Source: Fusicatenibacter sp. (GTDB lineage: Bacteria > Bacillota > Clostridia > Lachnospirales > Lachnospiraceae). From it: a stretch of 35,048 bases of DNA. Positions 23,127 to 31,158 of this stretch are shown piece after piece (positions within the stretch are counted from its first letter, which is position 1; each line of letters starts with the position of its first letter). Where the stretch lies: NCBI GenBank assembly GCA_017887445.1, contig JAGHIA010000029.1, positions 1 through 35,048 of the forward strand, given 5' to 3'. Below the pieces are notes generated by a model. It ran no database searches. It had not been told where the DNA came from and saw only the letters and a list, made by a program, of their open reading frames with translations. A program made the position numbers and the translations under genes.

Positions 23127-24902
23127 TTATTGATGCCATTCCTGCCGCAATTTATCAAAATTGAGATTTTTCCATTCATCTTTCCACAAGTTCCAATATG
23201 GTATATCGTTTGATGAAGGTGGATAATCTTTACATTCATCAATTTGAACGACCGATGGCATTACAATCGATTCTCCAATTAGTAAAGCTTCACCTGCGGA
23301 AAGTGATGGCAATTTCTCAATTAAATTACCTAACGTATCTGGCAATAACTTTTTTACATAACCCTGATCATTTGGATTGGTAAGTCGCATTGCAATGAAA
23401 TTATTACACTGGGAAAAAATAGTTTCTGATATTTCCGACGGTCTTTGACTTGCAAGCATTAGTGTAATTCCATATTTTCTGCCTTCCTTTGCAATACGTT
23501 CTATTGCTTTTTGAGATGACCTATATTTTGTCAATTCACTTTTAGGAACATATTTATGAGCCTCTTCATATACAAGTAAGACTGGCACATCATTATTTAT
23601 TTTTTCTTCTTCGCTAATTTTACATCTATATCTCTTATAAAAATAGCCATATTCAAAAATTAATCTTGATATTAGTGATACTGTAATGCTTAAAACTTCA
23701 AAGGGTACACCACTTAAATCTATAACCGTTACATTTGATTTATTCTCATCTATGTACCCCATCAATTGTTTTAAAACTTTTTCAAATGTTATTTGCCTTG
23801 TCTTTTCACCAAACAAAAAATCCAATCGTTTATCTTTAACTTTTGCCATTAATCTTGTAGAAAATTTGTCCAAAGTTCCATCATTATAATCACCTTTTGT
23901 AATACTTTGCGATTTAGTAGAATAAAATTTCCACTCTGCCTCAAAATATTTTTTGATTCTTTCCTCTTCTGTTAGTTCTATTCCTGATGTTTCATTTGTT
24001 TTACGATCCTCTGGAAGTGAATAAGTGCCATCATTTATCATATACCTTGTACTATTTTTTGCATTATACGTTTCATTTTTTAAATTATTAACAGCATTTG
24101 TTATTTCATCAATATCAAAAAAAACAGGTGTGTCATAATAAATCTTTTCTTCTTCTGGATTATGTTTTGATTTGTTTTCAGTGACCAATGTCCTAAAAAT
24201 TGATGCTTGATTATAATTATCCCTTTCTCCAGTATCCAGTAAAATTTCTTCAAGTTCTTCACTATTCAATAACCAATATGGCAATATCAAATTATCAATG
24301 TTTAAAAAATTAGCTTCTGGAAATGCACTTTTATACTCGGAATGTATATCAAAAATAATAATATGTGAATTATTAAGTGAAAACTCCCCACCTTTTTCTT
24401 TTACTGCATTCTGTATTATTTTACAAACTGTATGCGATTTTCCTGAACCTGTTGATCCTACAATTGCTATATGCTTATTAAAAAACTTATTTCCATTCAC
24501 TGGAATAAGAATTTCTCTATCGGAAGATAATCTTGAAAAAAGAAATTGCTCATCCTCACCCACTGATTCCATAAAGATTTTTTTAATGTCTTCCTTTGAG
24601 GCAGGTTCAACTTTCTTTGGCGGAATTGCAATCGTATCTCCTCCACGAATAAATTCATCCCCTACCAACATTCCCAATGGTAATGCTTCAATATTATATG
24701 TTCGTTCACCACTATCTTTGACTTCTATTGAAAAGTTTTCAATAATCGCAATTAAAACTGCATTTTCATTATCTGCAATTCGAAGATAAGAGCCTACTTT
24801 TAATGATTCATTTGCTACCTGAAATTCAGACAAATCATCAACAGCAATCTTTATCTTATTGGGATAAACAGATATTACTTCCGCATTTATTTTTTCAACC
24901 AT
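23127..24902 (-). CDS. HerA-family hexameric ATPase
   Basis: A 591-residue protein. An N-terminal HAS-type barrel (residues 1-95) precedes the P-loop ATPase: Walker A GSTGSGKS at 149-156, an IIIFDIHSEY segment, Walker B VLLVYEEAHKY near 441-451 and LASQRPSEIS near 484-493. HerA ATPases form hexamers that pump or load DNA; in defence systems they pair with a nuclease or Sir2 effector. Its ATG overlaps the stop of the DUF4297-like gene by one base (TAATG), so the two are translationally coupled. It is the last gene of a four-gene run read from 28086. AT-rich compared with the chromosome on either side. Confidence 0.9.
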   Translation of the reverse strand: MVEKINAEVISVYPNKIKIAVDDLSEFQVANESLKVGSYLRIADNENAVLIAIIENFSIEVKDSGERTYNIEALPLGMLVGDEFIRGGDTIAIPPKKVEPASKEDIKKIFMESVGEDEQFLFSRLSSDREILIPVNGNKFFNKHIAIVGSTGSGKSHTVCKIIQNAVKEKGGEFSLNNSHIIIFDIHSEYKSAFPEANFLNIDNLILPYWLLNSEELEEILLDTGERDNYNQASIFRTLVTENKSKHNPEEEKIYYDTPVFFDIDEITNAVNNLKNETYNAKNSTRYMINDGTYSLPEDRKTNETSGIELTEEERIKKYFEAEWKFYSTKSQSITKGDYNDGTLDKFSTRLMAKVKDKRLDFLFGEKTRQITFEKVLKQLMGYIDENKSNVTVIDLSGVPFEVLSITVSLISRLIFEYGYFYKRYRCKISEEEKINNDVPVLLVYEEAHKYVPKSELTKYRSSQKAIERIAKEGRKYGITLMLASQRPSEISETIFSQCNNFIAMRLTNPNDQGYVKKLLPDTLGNLIEKLPSLSAGEALLIGESIVMPSVVQIDECKDYPPSSNDIPYWNLWKDEWKNLNFDKLRQEWHQ

Positions 24903-26143
24903 TACACAATCTCCTTTATATTATTAGGTTTTTCTATTTGTATTTTTATATGTTTTACCTCATCAGATCCATTATAAAAAATTTCATCTATGTAAAACTG
25001 ATAAATCTCTATTTTTTTATGAATCTTGGAAATCACTTCATCTAACATTACGATATCATTTATAAATTTTATTGCAATTTTGTTTGCAAAAGTTGCTGCT
25101 ACAGTCAATGCGTCAGGATAAAAATCTGACATATAAAATGGAAAACCATCGGCGAAAACTACTCCTTCTCTAAATAGCTCCCCTTTAATCATTGCCAATT
25201 GTTCTTCTGAAATATTATGAAAATAAACATATGGACAAAAGGATTGTCTTTCTCTTTTAGAGCACTTTGACCACTTTTTTATGAGCAAATAAGCTAAATC
25301 TTTTAAGATTATTGGCTCAAAACCAGTCTTTCCAGCATCGATCAGAAAAAAACGTTCATATGGCGAAACATTAAAACATGTAAAATACTCTTTTCGTATT
25401 TCTTTGAATACTGCTTTTTGCGTCCTAAATAAGTAAAACCACTGATTAAAAAGTATTTCCTTTTTATTTATGCATTCTAAAAATTCTCCTTTTGAAATTT
25501 CCCTTTCTGAAGGAATTTGACAGATTGCAATATTTTTTATAACTTTCAATGCATTATTATAATAATAGTGTTCGGCCTCGAATCTTGTACACTTGAAATT
25601 GTCAACAATTTTATCAAAAATATCGTGTATTTGTTGCTGAAATGCTTGTGCATTTACATCTATTTTCAGTAATGAAAGAAATTCTTCTAAATCAGTATCT
25701 GAAAGGTTCAGCAACTTATATTCCTCAATAATTTCATATCGATCACTGTCTTTTATCTTCCGCTTATGTGTCAAAAACTTCTGTTTAAGAAATGGAACAT
25801 CTAATGTATCTGGAAACTTGTCCTGCCCTGTTGAATAATATCCATATAACATATATTTTATTTTATTCTTGCCATTATTTTTTCTCTCTGCAAAATCCAC
25901 TAATAAATATTTTACAGCCTCCGATATTACAGAATGATTATATTCAGTACCTTCATAATATTTACATTGAATTGCTATTTTATTATCTGCTGATGTTACA
26001 TCAACATCCTCAATTCCTTCTACCATTATTTTATCTGTCATATGTTCAAGCTTCAACAACTGCAAAATAGTAAAGTCAAATTGGTAGAAATAACCCTTTA
26101 AGGTACTAACCGCACTTCTATCTTTCAAAATATTCTCCCTCAA
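24902..26143 (-). CDS. DUF4297-like nuclease, HerA partner
   Basis: A 413-residue protein. The N-terminus (TLKGYFYQFDFTILQLL … VEGIEDVDV … IAIQCKYYEG) matches the PD-(D/E)xK-type fold of DUF4297/Cap4 nucleases, with acidic residues near 42-48 and the QxK at Q59 and K61. The remaining 300 residues are a helical region without a recognised motif. DUF4297-HerA pairs are a known type of antiphage system in which the two form a large complex that degrades DNA. Its start lies 26 bp inside the end of the RloB gene. Family assignment rests on motif and gene partner only. Confidence 0.75.
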   Translation of the reverse strand: MRENILKDRSAVSTLKGYFYQFDFTILQLLKLEHMTDKIMVEGIEDVDVTSADNKIAIQCKYYEGTEYNHSVISEAVKYLLVDFAERKNNGKNKIKYMLYGYYSTGQDKFPDTLDVPFLKQKFLTHKRKIKDSDRYEIIEEYKLLNLSDTDLEEFLSLLKIDVNAQAFQQQIHDIFDKIVDNFKCTRFEAEHYYYNNALKVIKNIAICQIPSEREISKGEFLECINKKEILFNQWFYLFRTQKAVFKEIRKEYFTCFNVSPYERFFLIDAGKTGFEPIILKDLAYLLIKKWSKCSKRERQSFCPYVYFHNISEEQLAMIKGELFREGVVFADGFPFYMSDFYPDALTVAATFANKIAIKFINDIVMLDEVISKIHKKIEIYQFYIDEIFYNGSDEVKHIKIQIEKPNNIKEIV

Positions 26144-26801
26144 CTTTACGCTGTATTTCTCCTACTAACCGCTGCACCATACAAGCCGGCCACATCTCCG
26201 ATGGCTTTTTCTTTCCATCATCTACACATTTCTTATAGCACCGTTCCGCTATTTGAATTGCCTTTTCCTCATTCCCATACTGCACCAGCTTGCGGTAAAT
26301 ATCCTTATCCTTCTTAAGATATTTCTGCCCTGTAACCTGCTCAAATTTATCCGCAAACCGGTCACAGCATGTATAAGATTCCTGTATTGCCGGCATCTCT
26401 CCAAAATAAGCATACATCCAAATCTCAAAACAAGGATTGGACCAGCCTGCACCAACACCACTTTTTTCTGCCGCCTGAATAATATTGTCAAAATTCTTTA
26501 CCTGATCCCTATCAAATACAATCCAAGGGATACGGTATTGTGGCTCCTTACTCGCAAGTTCCAGTGCCCGTTCCACCAATTCTACCGTCTTCGCTTTTTC
26601 CACCTTTATTACCAGACGATCCTTCAGCTCTGCCGGAATACTGTCCCGCAAACCCTCAAAATAGTTCTTTTCTGTTTCCTCTGTATCTGTCACTATTAGA
26701 TAATATCCTAACTCTGGTACTCTTATTCCCACACGCTGGTTCCGGTCTTTTCTTTTCCCGGCTCTGCGGTCGCTGGGCTTTCCTCCACTTTTATTCGCCA
26801 T
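26118..26801 (-). CDS. RloB-family protein (TOPRIM-like)
   Basis: A 227-residue basic protein of the RloB group. The N-terminus is Lys/Arg-rich. LIVTDTEETEKNYFEGLRD contains the acidic residues of a TOPRIM-like site (about E41, E44) and PWIVFDRDQVKNF carries the DxD pair (97, 99); WSNPCFEIWMYAYF is another conserved block. RloB proteins always travel with an AAA15-type ATPase and are associated with phage resistance or restriction loci. Its ATG is inside the end of that ATPase gene by 11 bp. It probably supplies a nuclease activity controlled by the ATPase. Confidence 0.85.
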   Translation of the reverse strand: MANKSGGKPSDRRAGKRKDRNQRVGIRVPELGYYLIVTDTEETEKNYFEGLRDSIPAELKDRLVIKVEKAKTVELVERALELASKEPQYRIPWIVFDRDQVKNFDNIIQAAEKSGVGAGWSNPCFEIWMYAYFGEMPAIQESYTCCDRFADKFEQVTGQKYLKKDKDIYRKLVQYGNEEKAIQIAERCYKKCVDDGKKKPSEMWPACMVQRLVGEIQRKVEGEYFER

Positions 26802-28086
26802 CCGCAGCCCTCCCTGTAAGCATCTTCATCGGTTTCAGTGCCGGAATAGCTCCATAGTTACCTGTAAGATAATTCTTTGCCAGTGCCTCATCTCTGCGTA
26901 CTTTATTGCCTTCCTCGTCTTTAAACTCGGCCAAAGAATACAAATCTGATACCCCATCTATGTTCTTGTTTACCATCCAGATTTCATCCCTACGCAGCAA
27001 TTCATTGGAAAACTGCCAGATGTCATGGGTAGTAAAAACAATCTGAGCATTCTGCGTATTAATTTCTGGCGATAAAAAGGTCAGTATGATATTCCGAACC
27101 AGCAATGGATGCAACCTGGCATTCAGTTCATCTACAAATAATGTTCCACCGTTATCCAGTACATCTTTCAAAGATGGGTAAAGTGCAAACATTTTCAGTG
27201 TACCGCTTGACTCCTGTTTTAGCGGAATCGAAGCCATCTCCTTACTGCCCACCTTTCTATGGAGAGCATCAATCGTATAGCTCTTGCTCATATCTTTCTC
27301 ATCTTCTGGCGGTAATTCTTCCACTTCAAAATCTTGTATTGCCTCATCAAAGGATGCAAAATACTTTACCACATTCTCCTGCACTTCCTTACTATCTATA
27401 AATCCATCTGGCAGGACTCTGGAGCGAAAGAAATTTTCTGCCGGGTCACCGAAATCAATGATATCATTGTTTAAAAACCAATCCCTCACTTTCTTCAGTT
27501 TTGCAACACGCAGTTTTGCCCCCAGAGAAACAATAAGCGACTCTTTATTCAATGATGCCTTAATATTCTCCACATGACTCCTGGAAAATCCATTCATCTC
27601 CAATTCTTCACCTTTTTTACGGTAAAACACAGTCCTATAATTGTTTCTTGCTGTTTTAGCCTTGGAATACAGCCATTCCTCCACTACCTCATCTGCTTTT
27701 AGAGAAAATCCATACTGGTATATCTTTCCGGTATTCTCTGAATTGTCAACATAGAAAACTTCAAATGTAGTCTCTTCATTACGACTGTTATCATCAAACA
27801 GAAACGGAGTGACTTTCAGATAATCCTCCTCCTTCTTTCGGCGTTTTTCATCCTCATCTCCAAATTTAAACGACTCTGCCACATAATAAGTCATATAGTT
27901 AAATGCATCATACACATTTGACTTACCGCTTGCATTAGCACCATAAATCGCAGCTACCTTGAGTAACTTGTCATTTGCAATAGCCACAACATGATCCTCA
28001 TGTTCTGTTATTTTAGTCGCTGACAAATCCAACGACACCTCATCACGAAATGATTTGAAATTTTTAAAGTTAAATTGTATCAGCAT
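26791..28086 (-). CDS. AAA15-family ATPase (RloA-like), partner of RloB
   Basis: A 431-residue ATPase of the OLD/ABC-ATPase-like AAA15 group. Walker A GANASGKS is at 49-56 and Walker B TLFVDELNARLHP follows in the C-terminal part, with TTHDIWQFSN as the switch region. The start MLIQFNFKNFKSFRDE is chosen because GAGGAGATTAAT precedes it; 21 extra residues upstream have no such site. It heads the overlapping run of four genes and has its own promoter at 28129-28156. In known systems such ATPases sense phage components and unleash the partner nuclease. Confidence 0.9.
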   Translation of the reverse strand: MLIQFNFKNFKSFRDEVSLDLSATKITEHEDHVVAIANDKLLKVAAIYGANASGKSNVYDAFNYMTYYVAESFKFGDEDEKRRKKEEDYLKVTPFLFDDNSRNEETTFEVFYVDNSENTGKIYQYGFSLKADEVVEEWLYSKAKTARNNYRTVFYRKKGEELEMNGFSRSHVENIKASLNKESLIVSLGAKLRVAKLKKVRDWFLNNDIIDFGDPAENFFRSRVLPDGFIDSKEVQENVVKYFASFDEAIQDFEVEELPPEDEKDMSKSYTIDALHRKVGSKEMASIPLKQESSGTLKMFALYPSLKDVLDNGGTLFVDELNARLHPLLVRNIILTFLSPEINTQNAQIVFTTHDIWQFSNELLRRDEIWMVNKNIDGVSDLYSLAEFKDEEGNKVRRDEALAKNYLTGNYGAIPALKPMKMLTGRAADGE

Positions 28087-28128
28087 ATTAATCTCCTCAT
28101 TCTGCCTTCTATGAACTCTTACTATTAT

Positions 28129-28191
28129 AGTATATGCCTTTTTAAGCAAAAATCAACATCTATTTTCGCAAAAATATAAAATTAGATGTTG
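28129..28191 (-). promoter_or_regulatory. Promoter of the four-gene defence run with an inverted repeat
   Basis: Minus-strand TTGATT (28151-28156) and TATACT (28129-28134) with a 16-bp spacer. The inverted repeat CAACATCTA (28154-28162) and TAGATGTTG (28183-28191), 20 bp apart, overlaps the -35 and could be a repressor site. Confidence 0.55.
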
Positions 28192-28317
28192 TTTTTTCTT
28201 TGATATGTCTTTTCTCTTACAATTCATTCTCTGCAACTACCGTACGGCTTCGCCAATTGAATCTTTATCATGAACCGCTCCTTCCTCTCTCAAAACAGTC
28301 ACATTTTCCCTTTATAA

Positions 28318-28347
28318 AAGGCATAATCCGTTTCCGAACTATGCCTT
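28318..28347 (-). terminator. Terminator of the cargo flavodoxin gene
   Basis: AAGGCATA (28318-28325) pairs with TATGCCTT (28340-28347); the minus strand continues TTTATAAAGG. It lies about 20 bp after the flavodoxin stop. Confidence 0.6.
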
Positions 28348-28367
28348 ATCAAAAAATATCTATTCAA

Positions 28368-29057
28368 TTACTGCTCCAGGCTCTCCAACCAAGCTATCAC
28401 ATCTTCGTCAGAATCACTGGAACGAAAACGCATACCTTCCTGCCAATCTCCAGTTCCAGCCAACTCTTCCAGCAATTTACCGCTCTCACCCAAACCAGAG
28501 CTTGCTGATGTACAGAATGGATTGACAGTTTTTCCGGCAAAATCATTTGCCTCTACAAAAGTGTTTACCGGCCATGCTGCAATTTCCCACCACACATGGT
28601 AACCCAGATAGATTTTTTCCACGTTCTGCCAATCATCTATGGTATCAGCTACTAGCTCTACATTCCTCAGGCTTTCATTGGCATATTCCTGAGACACACG
28701 GCTATTATCATCATTGTATTTCAAATCTTCATTGGTATAAGGAGTAACCGGCTCCAGCTCGAACAATTCTCCACCTGTCGTTTCGGCAATCACTTTCGCC
28801 ACACGCTCTGTGTTACCGGTAGCTGAGAAATACACGACAAGAGTTTTTCCTTCTGTTCCACCACCGATTTTTTCCGCCTCACTGTTTGCTTCAGTACTAT
28901 TTTCTTCTGTTGTGGCTAAAATGGATTCATTCTCAACTTCTTCCTCTGCATTTAACTGTTCTTGATTTTCCACTTGACCATTCCCGCTCCCGCATCCAAC
29001 CAACATACTGACTATCAGGATACACACTGTTACCAATAAAAATCCGCGTTTCTTCAT
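28368..29057 (-). CDS. Flavodoxin lipoprotein carried inside the element
   Basis: A 229-residue exported flavodoxin. The N-terminus is a lipoprotein signal (MKKRGFLLVTVCILIVSMLVGCG) with Cys in LVGC, then a Glu/Asn-rich linker and the flavodoxin fold. TLVVYFSATGNTERVAKVIAE is the FMN-phosphate loop, VTPYTNEDLKYNDD and YLGYHVWWEIAAWPV are typical family blocks. It aligns along its length with the interrupted host flavodoxin, including the very place where the element sits (YLGYP/NWW against YLGYHVWW). It is complete and lies 127 bp inside the right border, in the same direction as the broken gene. An upstream in-frame ATG at 29070-29072 is an alternative start. It carries electrons on the outer face of the membrane. 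Confidence 0.85.
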   Translation of the reverse strand: MKKRGFLLVTVCILIVSMLVGCGSGNGQVENQEQLNAEEEVENESILATTEENSTEANSEAEKIGGGTEGKTLVVYFSATGNTERVAKVIAETTGGELFELEPVTPYTNEDLKYNDDNSRVSQEYANESLRNVELVADTIDDWQNVEKIYLGYHVWWEIAAWPVNTFVEANDFAGKTVNPFCTSASSGLGESGKLLEELAGTGDWQEGMRFRSSDSDEDVIAWLESLEQ

Positions 29058-29199
29058 AGGGCATGCCCTCATTCATCTAATACGATCTATACTCAACACA
29101 ATACACAAATCTTATCTTTCCTTGTGTACACAGTTCCATTCATTCTCAAAAAACCTACTTAATACACACTATACACAGTTAAAACCATACTCCATTTTA

Positions 29200-29654
29200 G
29201 GATATCCCAGATACACCACATCGTACTGCTCAAAGTTATCTACGGTATCGGCAATCGCTGGGCGAGCGTCGTTTACCTGTTCGTCCTGCGCAATATCCAA
29301 CAGGGTATCGTAGTCATCGGTATAGGGTTCCGCGGGAACAATCTCAAAAACATCCGCGCCGGTCTGAGCCTGGATTTCATTTGCCACTGACTCGGTATTG
29401 CCAGACCAGGAAAAATACACCACCAATGATGTGGAACCTGTTCCTGTTTCCGGCTGAGAGGATTCCCCGTCCTGCGGTACACTCTCAGTAGGAACCGTAC
29501 TTTCAGAAGAGGACATATTTTCTCCGGGTGCGGCAGAGCTTTCCGGCCTGGAGGCCGCTTCCAGGGTACTGCTTTCCGTAGTGCCGCTGTTTCCACAGGC
29601 GGCAAGGAAAAATACCATTGTGAGTGTCAACATAAGAGAAAGAATTTTTTTCAT
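29200..29654 (-). pseudogene. 5' part of the split flavodoxin lipoprotein gene
   Basis: The frame starts MKKILSLMLTLTMVFFLAACG, a lipoprotein signal with lipobox LAAC, preceded by GTGGAAAGGAGATTCTT. A Ser/Glu/Pro-rich linker leads to STSLVVYFSWSGNTESVANEI, the FMN loop, and it ends VVYLGYP at the element border; eight or nine element-encoded residues (KMEYGFNCV) follow before a stop at 29169. Its C-terminal third is at 20522-20768. Joined, the protein would be about 234 residues. A five-copy 52-bp tandem repeat lies directly upstream. Confidence 0.9.
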
Positions 29655-29667
29655 ACTAAGAATCTCC

Positions 29668-29934
29668 TTTCCACTTTCTTGCGCTGTTTTTAAGCGCATT
29701 CTGGTATACCCGAAGGGTATTTCCACTTTTTTGCGCTGATATTAAGCGCATTCTGGTATATCCGAAGGGTATTTCCACTTTTTTGCGCTGTTTTTAACTG
29801 CATTCAGGTATACCCGAAGGGTATTTTCACTTTTTTTGTACTGCTTTTAAGCGCATTCTGGTATACCCGAAGGGTATTTCCACTTTTTTGCGCTGTTTCC
29901 AGCGCAATCAAGGTATACTCAAAGGGTGTTTCCG
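29668..29934. repeat. Five tandem 52-bp repeats upstream of the flavodoxin gene
   Basis: Units at 29668-29719, 29720-29771, 29772-29823, 29824-29876 (53 bp) and 29877-29928, plus a short trailing part. Each contains two dyads: ATACCC-GAA-GGGTAT, and GCGCT-N7-AGCGC, joined by a T-run. Units 1, 2 and 4 are closest to each other, unit 5 is the most divergent. There are no spacers. They occupy the space between the flavin reductase stop and the flavodoxin ribosome-binding site and could be a stack of regulator sites, for instance for the MerR protein at 30552. Confidence 0.9.
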
Positions 29935-29983
29935 TCGGCCGGCTGCCGCAGGGCAGAATTGCTTCGCCTGCCGCCTGACCTTT

Positions 29984-30541
29984 TTATTGTTTTTCTTTTC
30001 CCAGCGTCATGCACTTTGCGGCAGTGCCGCCGGTTTTCAGATATGTGTAACCGGGCATTTCAAACAGGATGGGTTTGAAAACACTGTAGTCAATTTTCCC
30101 GGCTTCATTAAGGATGCTTTCCTCTGCATAGGTATGATCAATCTTCAGGATGAAGTTGTCAAACCCTTTGGTTTCATAGATGTCCTCCACTGTGCATTCC
30201 ATGGAAAGCTTTGCCTCATCGATCAGCGGAGCGCCGTTTTGCCCGATGCTGCAGCCGAACACCTCGGATTTATCTGTCTTGCCGCCGCTGACGCAGCCCA
30301 CATAGTCTGCCTTGGAAAGCATGGCTTCGTCCACGATGTTTACAGACAACACCTGCGTATCGCGGATGCCCTGATTGGTATAATGAGCTTTTGCAAGGCT
30401 GACCATGATGCGGTCATGCCCCATGATCCCCACATGACCTACCAGAAGCCAGTTGGGTTTGCCGTTTACCATAGCGCCCACTACCGTCAATGGCGTGGGA
30501 TAAAGCGCCAATACACTGCCTAAATCTTTTTTCATAGTCAT
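29984..30541 (-). CDS. Flavin reductase family protein
   Basis: A 185-residue protein of the flavin-reductase/FMN-binding split-barrel family. LYPTPLTVVGAMVNGKPN then VGHVGIMGHDRIMVSLAKAHYT matches the conserved N-terminal part, in which FMN binds, and SVNIVDEAMLSKADYVG follows. It reduces flavin with NAD(P)H or binds FMN as an electron carrier. It lies 10 bp after the MerR regulator gene and about 330 bp before the flavodoxin, so it belongs to the redox locus. The ribosome-binding site is AGGAGAGAG. Confidence 0.85.
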   Translation of the reverse strand: MTMKKDLGSVLALYPTPLTVVGAMVNGKPNWLLVGHVGIMGHDRIMVSLAKAHYTNQGIRDTQVLSVNIVDEAMLSKADYVGCVSGGKTDKSEVFGCSIGQNGAPLIDEAKLSMECTVEDIYETKGFDNFILKIDHTYAEESILNEAGKIDYSVFKPILFEMPGYTYLKTGGTAAKCMTLGKEKQ

Positions 30542-30551
30542 CTCTCTCCTG

Positions 30552-30920
30552 TTATTCTTTTGCTTTTTTCGATTGATCTGCCTTCTGGATTTTGTATCGC
30601 AGATAATCCAGGCGGTCTAATTGCGCCTGTTTGAAGTGGATCTCATCCAACGTACTGTTGCGGTGCCGGCTGATCATCGCCAACCGCTCCTGCTCCGTGT
30701 TTTCTCCCTCCAACAGCAGCCGCATGTAACTCTCCACCTCTTCGTTGGAAAAACCCACGTCATGAAGTGTCATGATAGTACTCAGACGGCGGATATCTTC
30801 GTCGTCATACTGCCATGCACCCATCACTTTTTTCACTGCGCCGCATAGTCCCCAGCTTTCATACTCCTTGAGAATCTCAATAGGAATACTGTAGCGCTCG
30901 CTTGCTTCCTGCATCGTCAT
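30552..30920 (-). CDS. MerR-family transcriptional regulator
   Basis: A 122-residue protein. The N-terminus (MTMQEASERYSIPIEILKEYESWGL) is the winged helix-turn-helix of MerR regulators, GAWQYDDEDIRRLSTIMTLHDVGFS continues it and the C-terminus is a coiled coil for dimerisation. It has no cysteine cluster or ligand domain, so the signal is unknown. Genes of this kind commonly control clusters of flavodoxin, flavin reductase and aldo/keto reductase. It is the first gene of this unit, with GAGGTG ahead of the start, and has its own promoter at 30983-31011. Confidence 0.85.
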   Translation of the reverse strand: MTMQEASERYSIPIEILKEYESWGLCGAVKKVMGAWQYDDEDIRRLSTIMTLHDVGFSNEEVESYMRLLLEGENTEQERLAMISRHRNSTLDEIHFKQAQLDRLDYLRYKIQKADQSKKAKE

Positions 30921-30957
30921 CTTTTCACCTCGAATGCTTTACCATGTAAAAAAATTA

Positions 30958-31011
30958 AAGGTGCTCCGTCCGGAACACCTTCATTGTAGCGTGTTTTATT
31001 ATCTATGTAAA
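30958..31011 (-). promoter_or_regulatory. Promoter of merR with start-site palindrome
   Basis: Minus-strand TTTACA (31006-31011) and TACAAT (30983-30988) are 17 bp apart. Immediately after the -10 lies AAGGTGTTCCG/CGGAGCACCTT (30958-30981, one mismatch), where transcription should begin; it is followed by TTTAATTTTTTT. It can act as an operator, as a hairpin at the very 5' end of the RNA that ends transcription early, or as the terminator of the gene at 31159. Confidence 0.65.
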
Positions 31012-31158
31012 ATGCTTATATTTTATCGTTAGAAATAATTTTTATGCATTGTTCTTAATGAAAGAACCAGCACCGGAAACCAGAGGTTAGTTGAAATCCT
31101 AACTGCAACCAGCACCAAGAACCAAAAACCAAGAAACCAGACACAGAGAGCAGCTTCT

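Larger units (their letters stand above)
20769..29199. mobile_element. About 8.4-kb insertion element inside the flavodoxin gene
   Basis: The borders follow from the split gene. Left flank CCACCAGTTGGG ends around 20768-20770; right flank GGATATCCCAG starts at 29200. Joining them gives CCAGTTGGGATATCCC, which restores the codons GGA TAT CCC AAC TGG TGG. The two border bases GG are shared, so the exact crossover is uncertain by two bases. The element ends show an imperfect inverted repeat, CTAAAA-N3/4-GTAT. No longer target duplication is seen. Contents: recombinase-like gene, AlbA-type pseudogene, four defence-type genes and a flavodoxin lipoprotein gene. The recombinase-like gene sits beside the left end, as in Tn554-type elements. 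Confidence 0.85.

Noticed and set aside
29668-29934. CRISPR array
   Set aside because: The five units are contiguous with no unique spacers, and no cas genes are nearby.
31068-31145. ACCAG/ACCAA-rich stretch before the DUF5655 stop
   Set aside because: Simple low-complexity sequence with irregular spacing; no regular repeat or coding signal.
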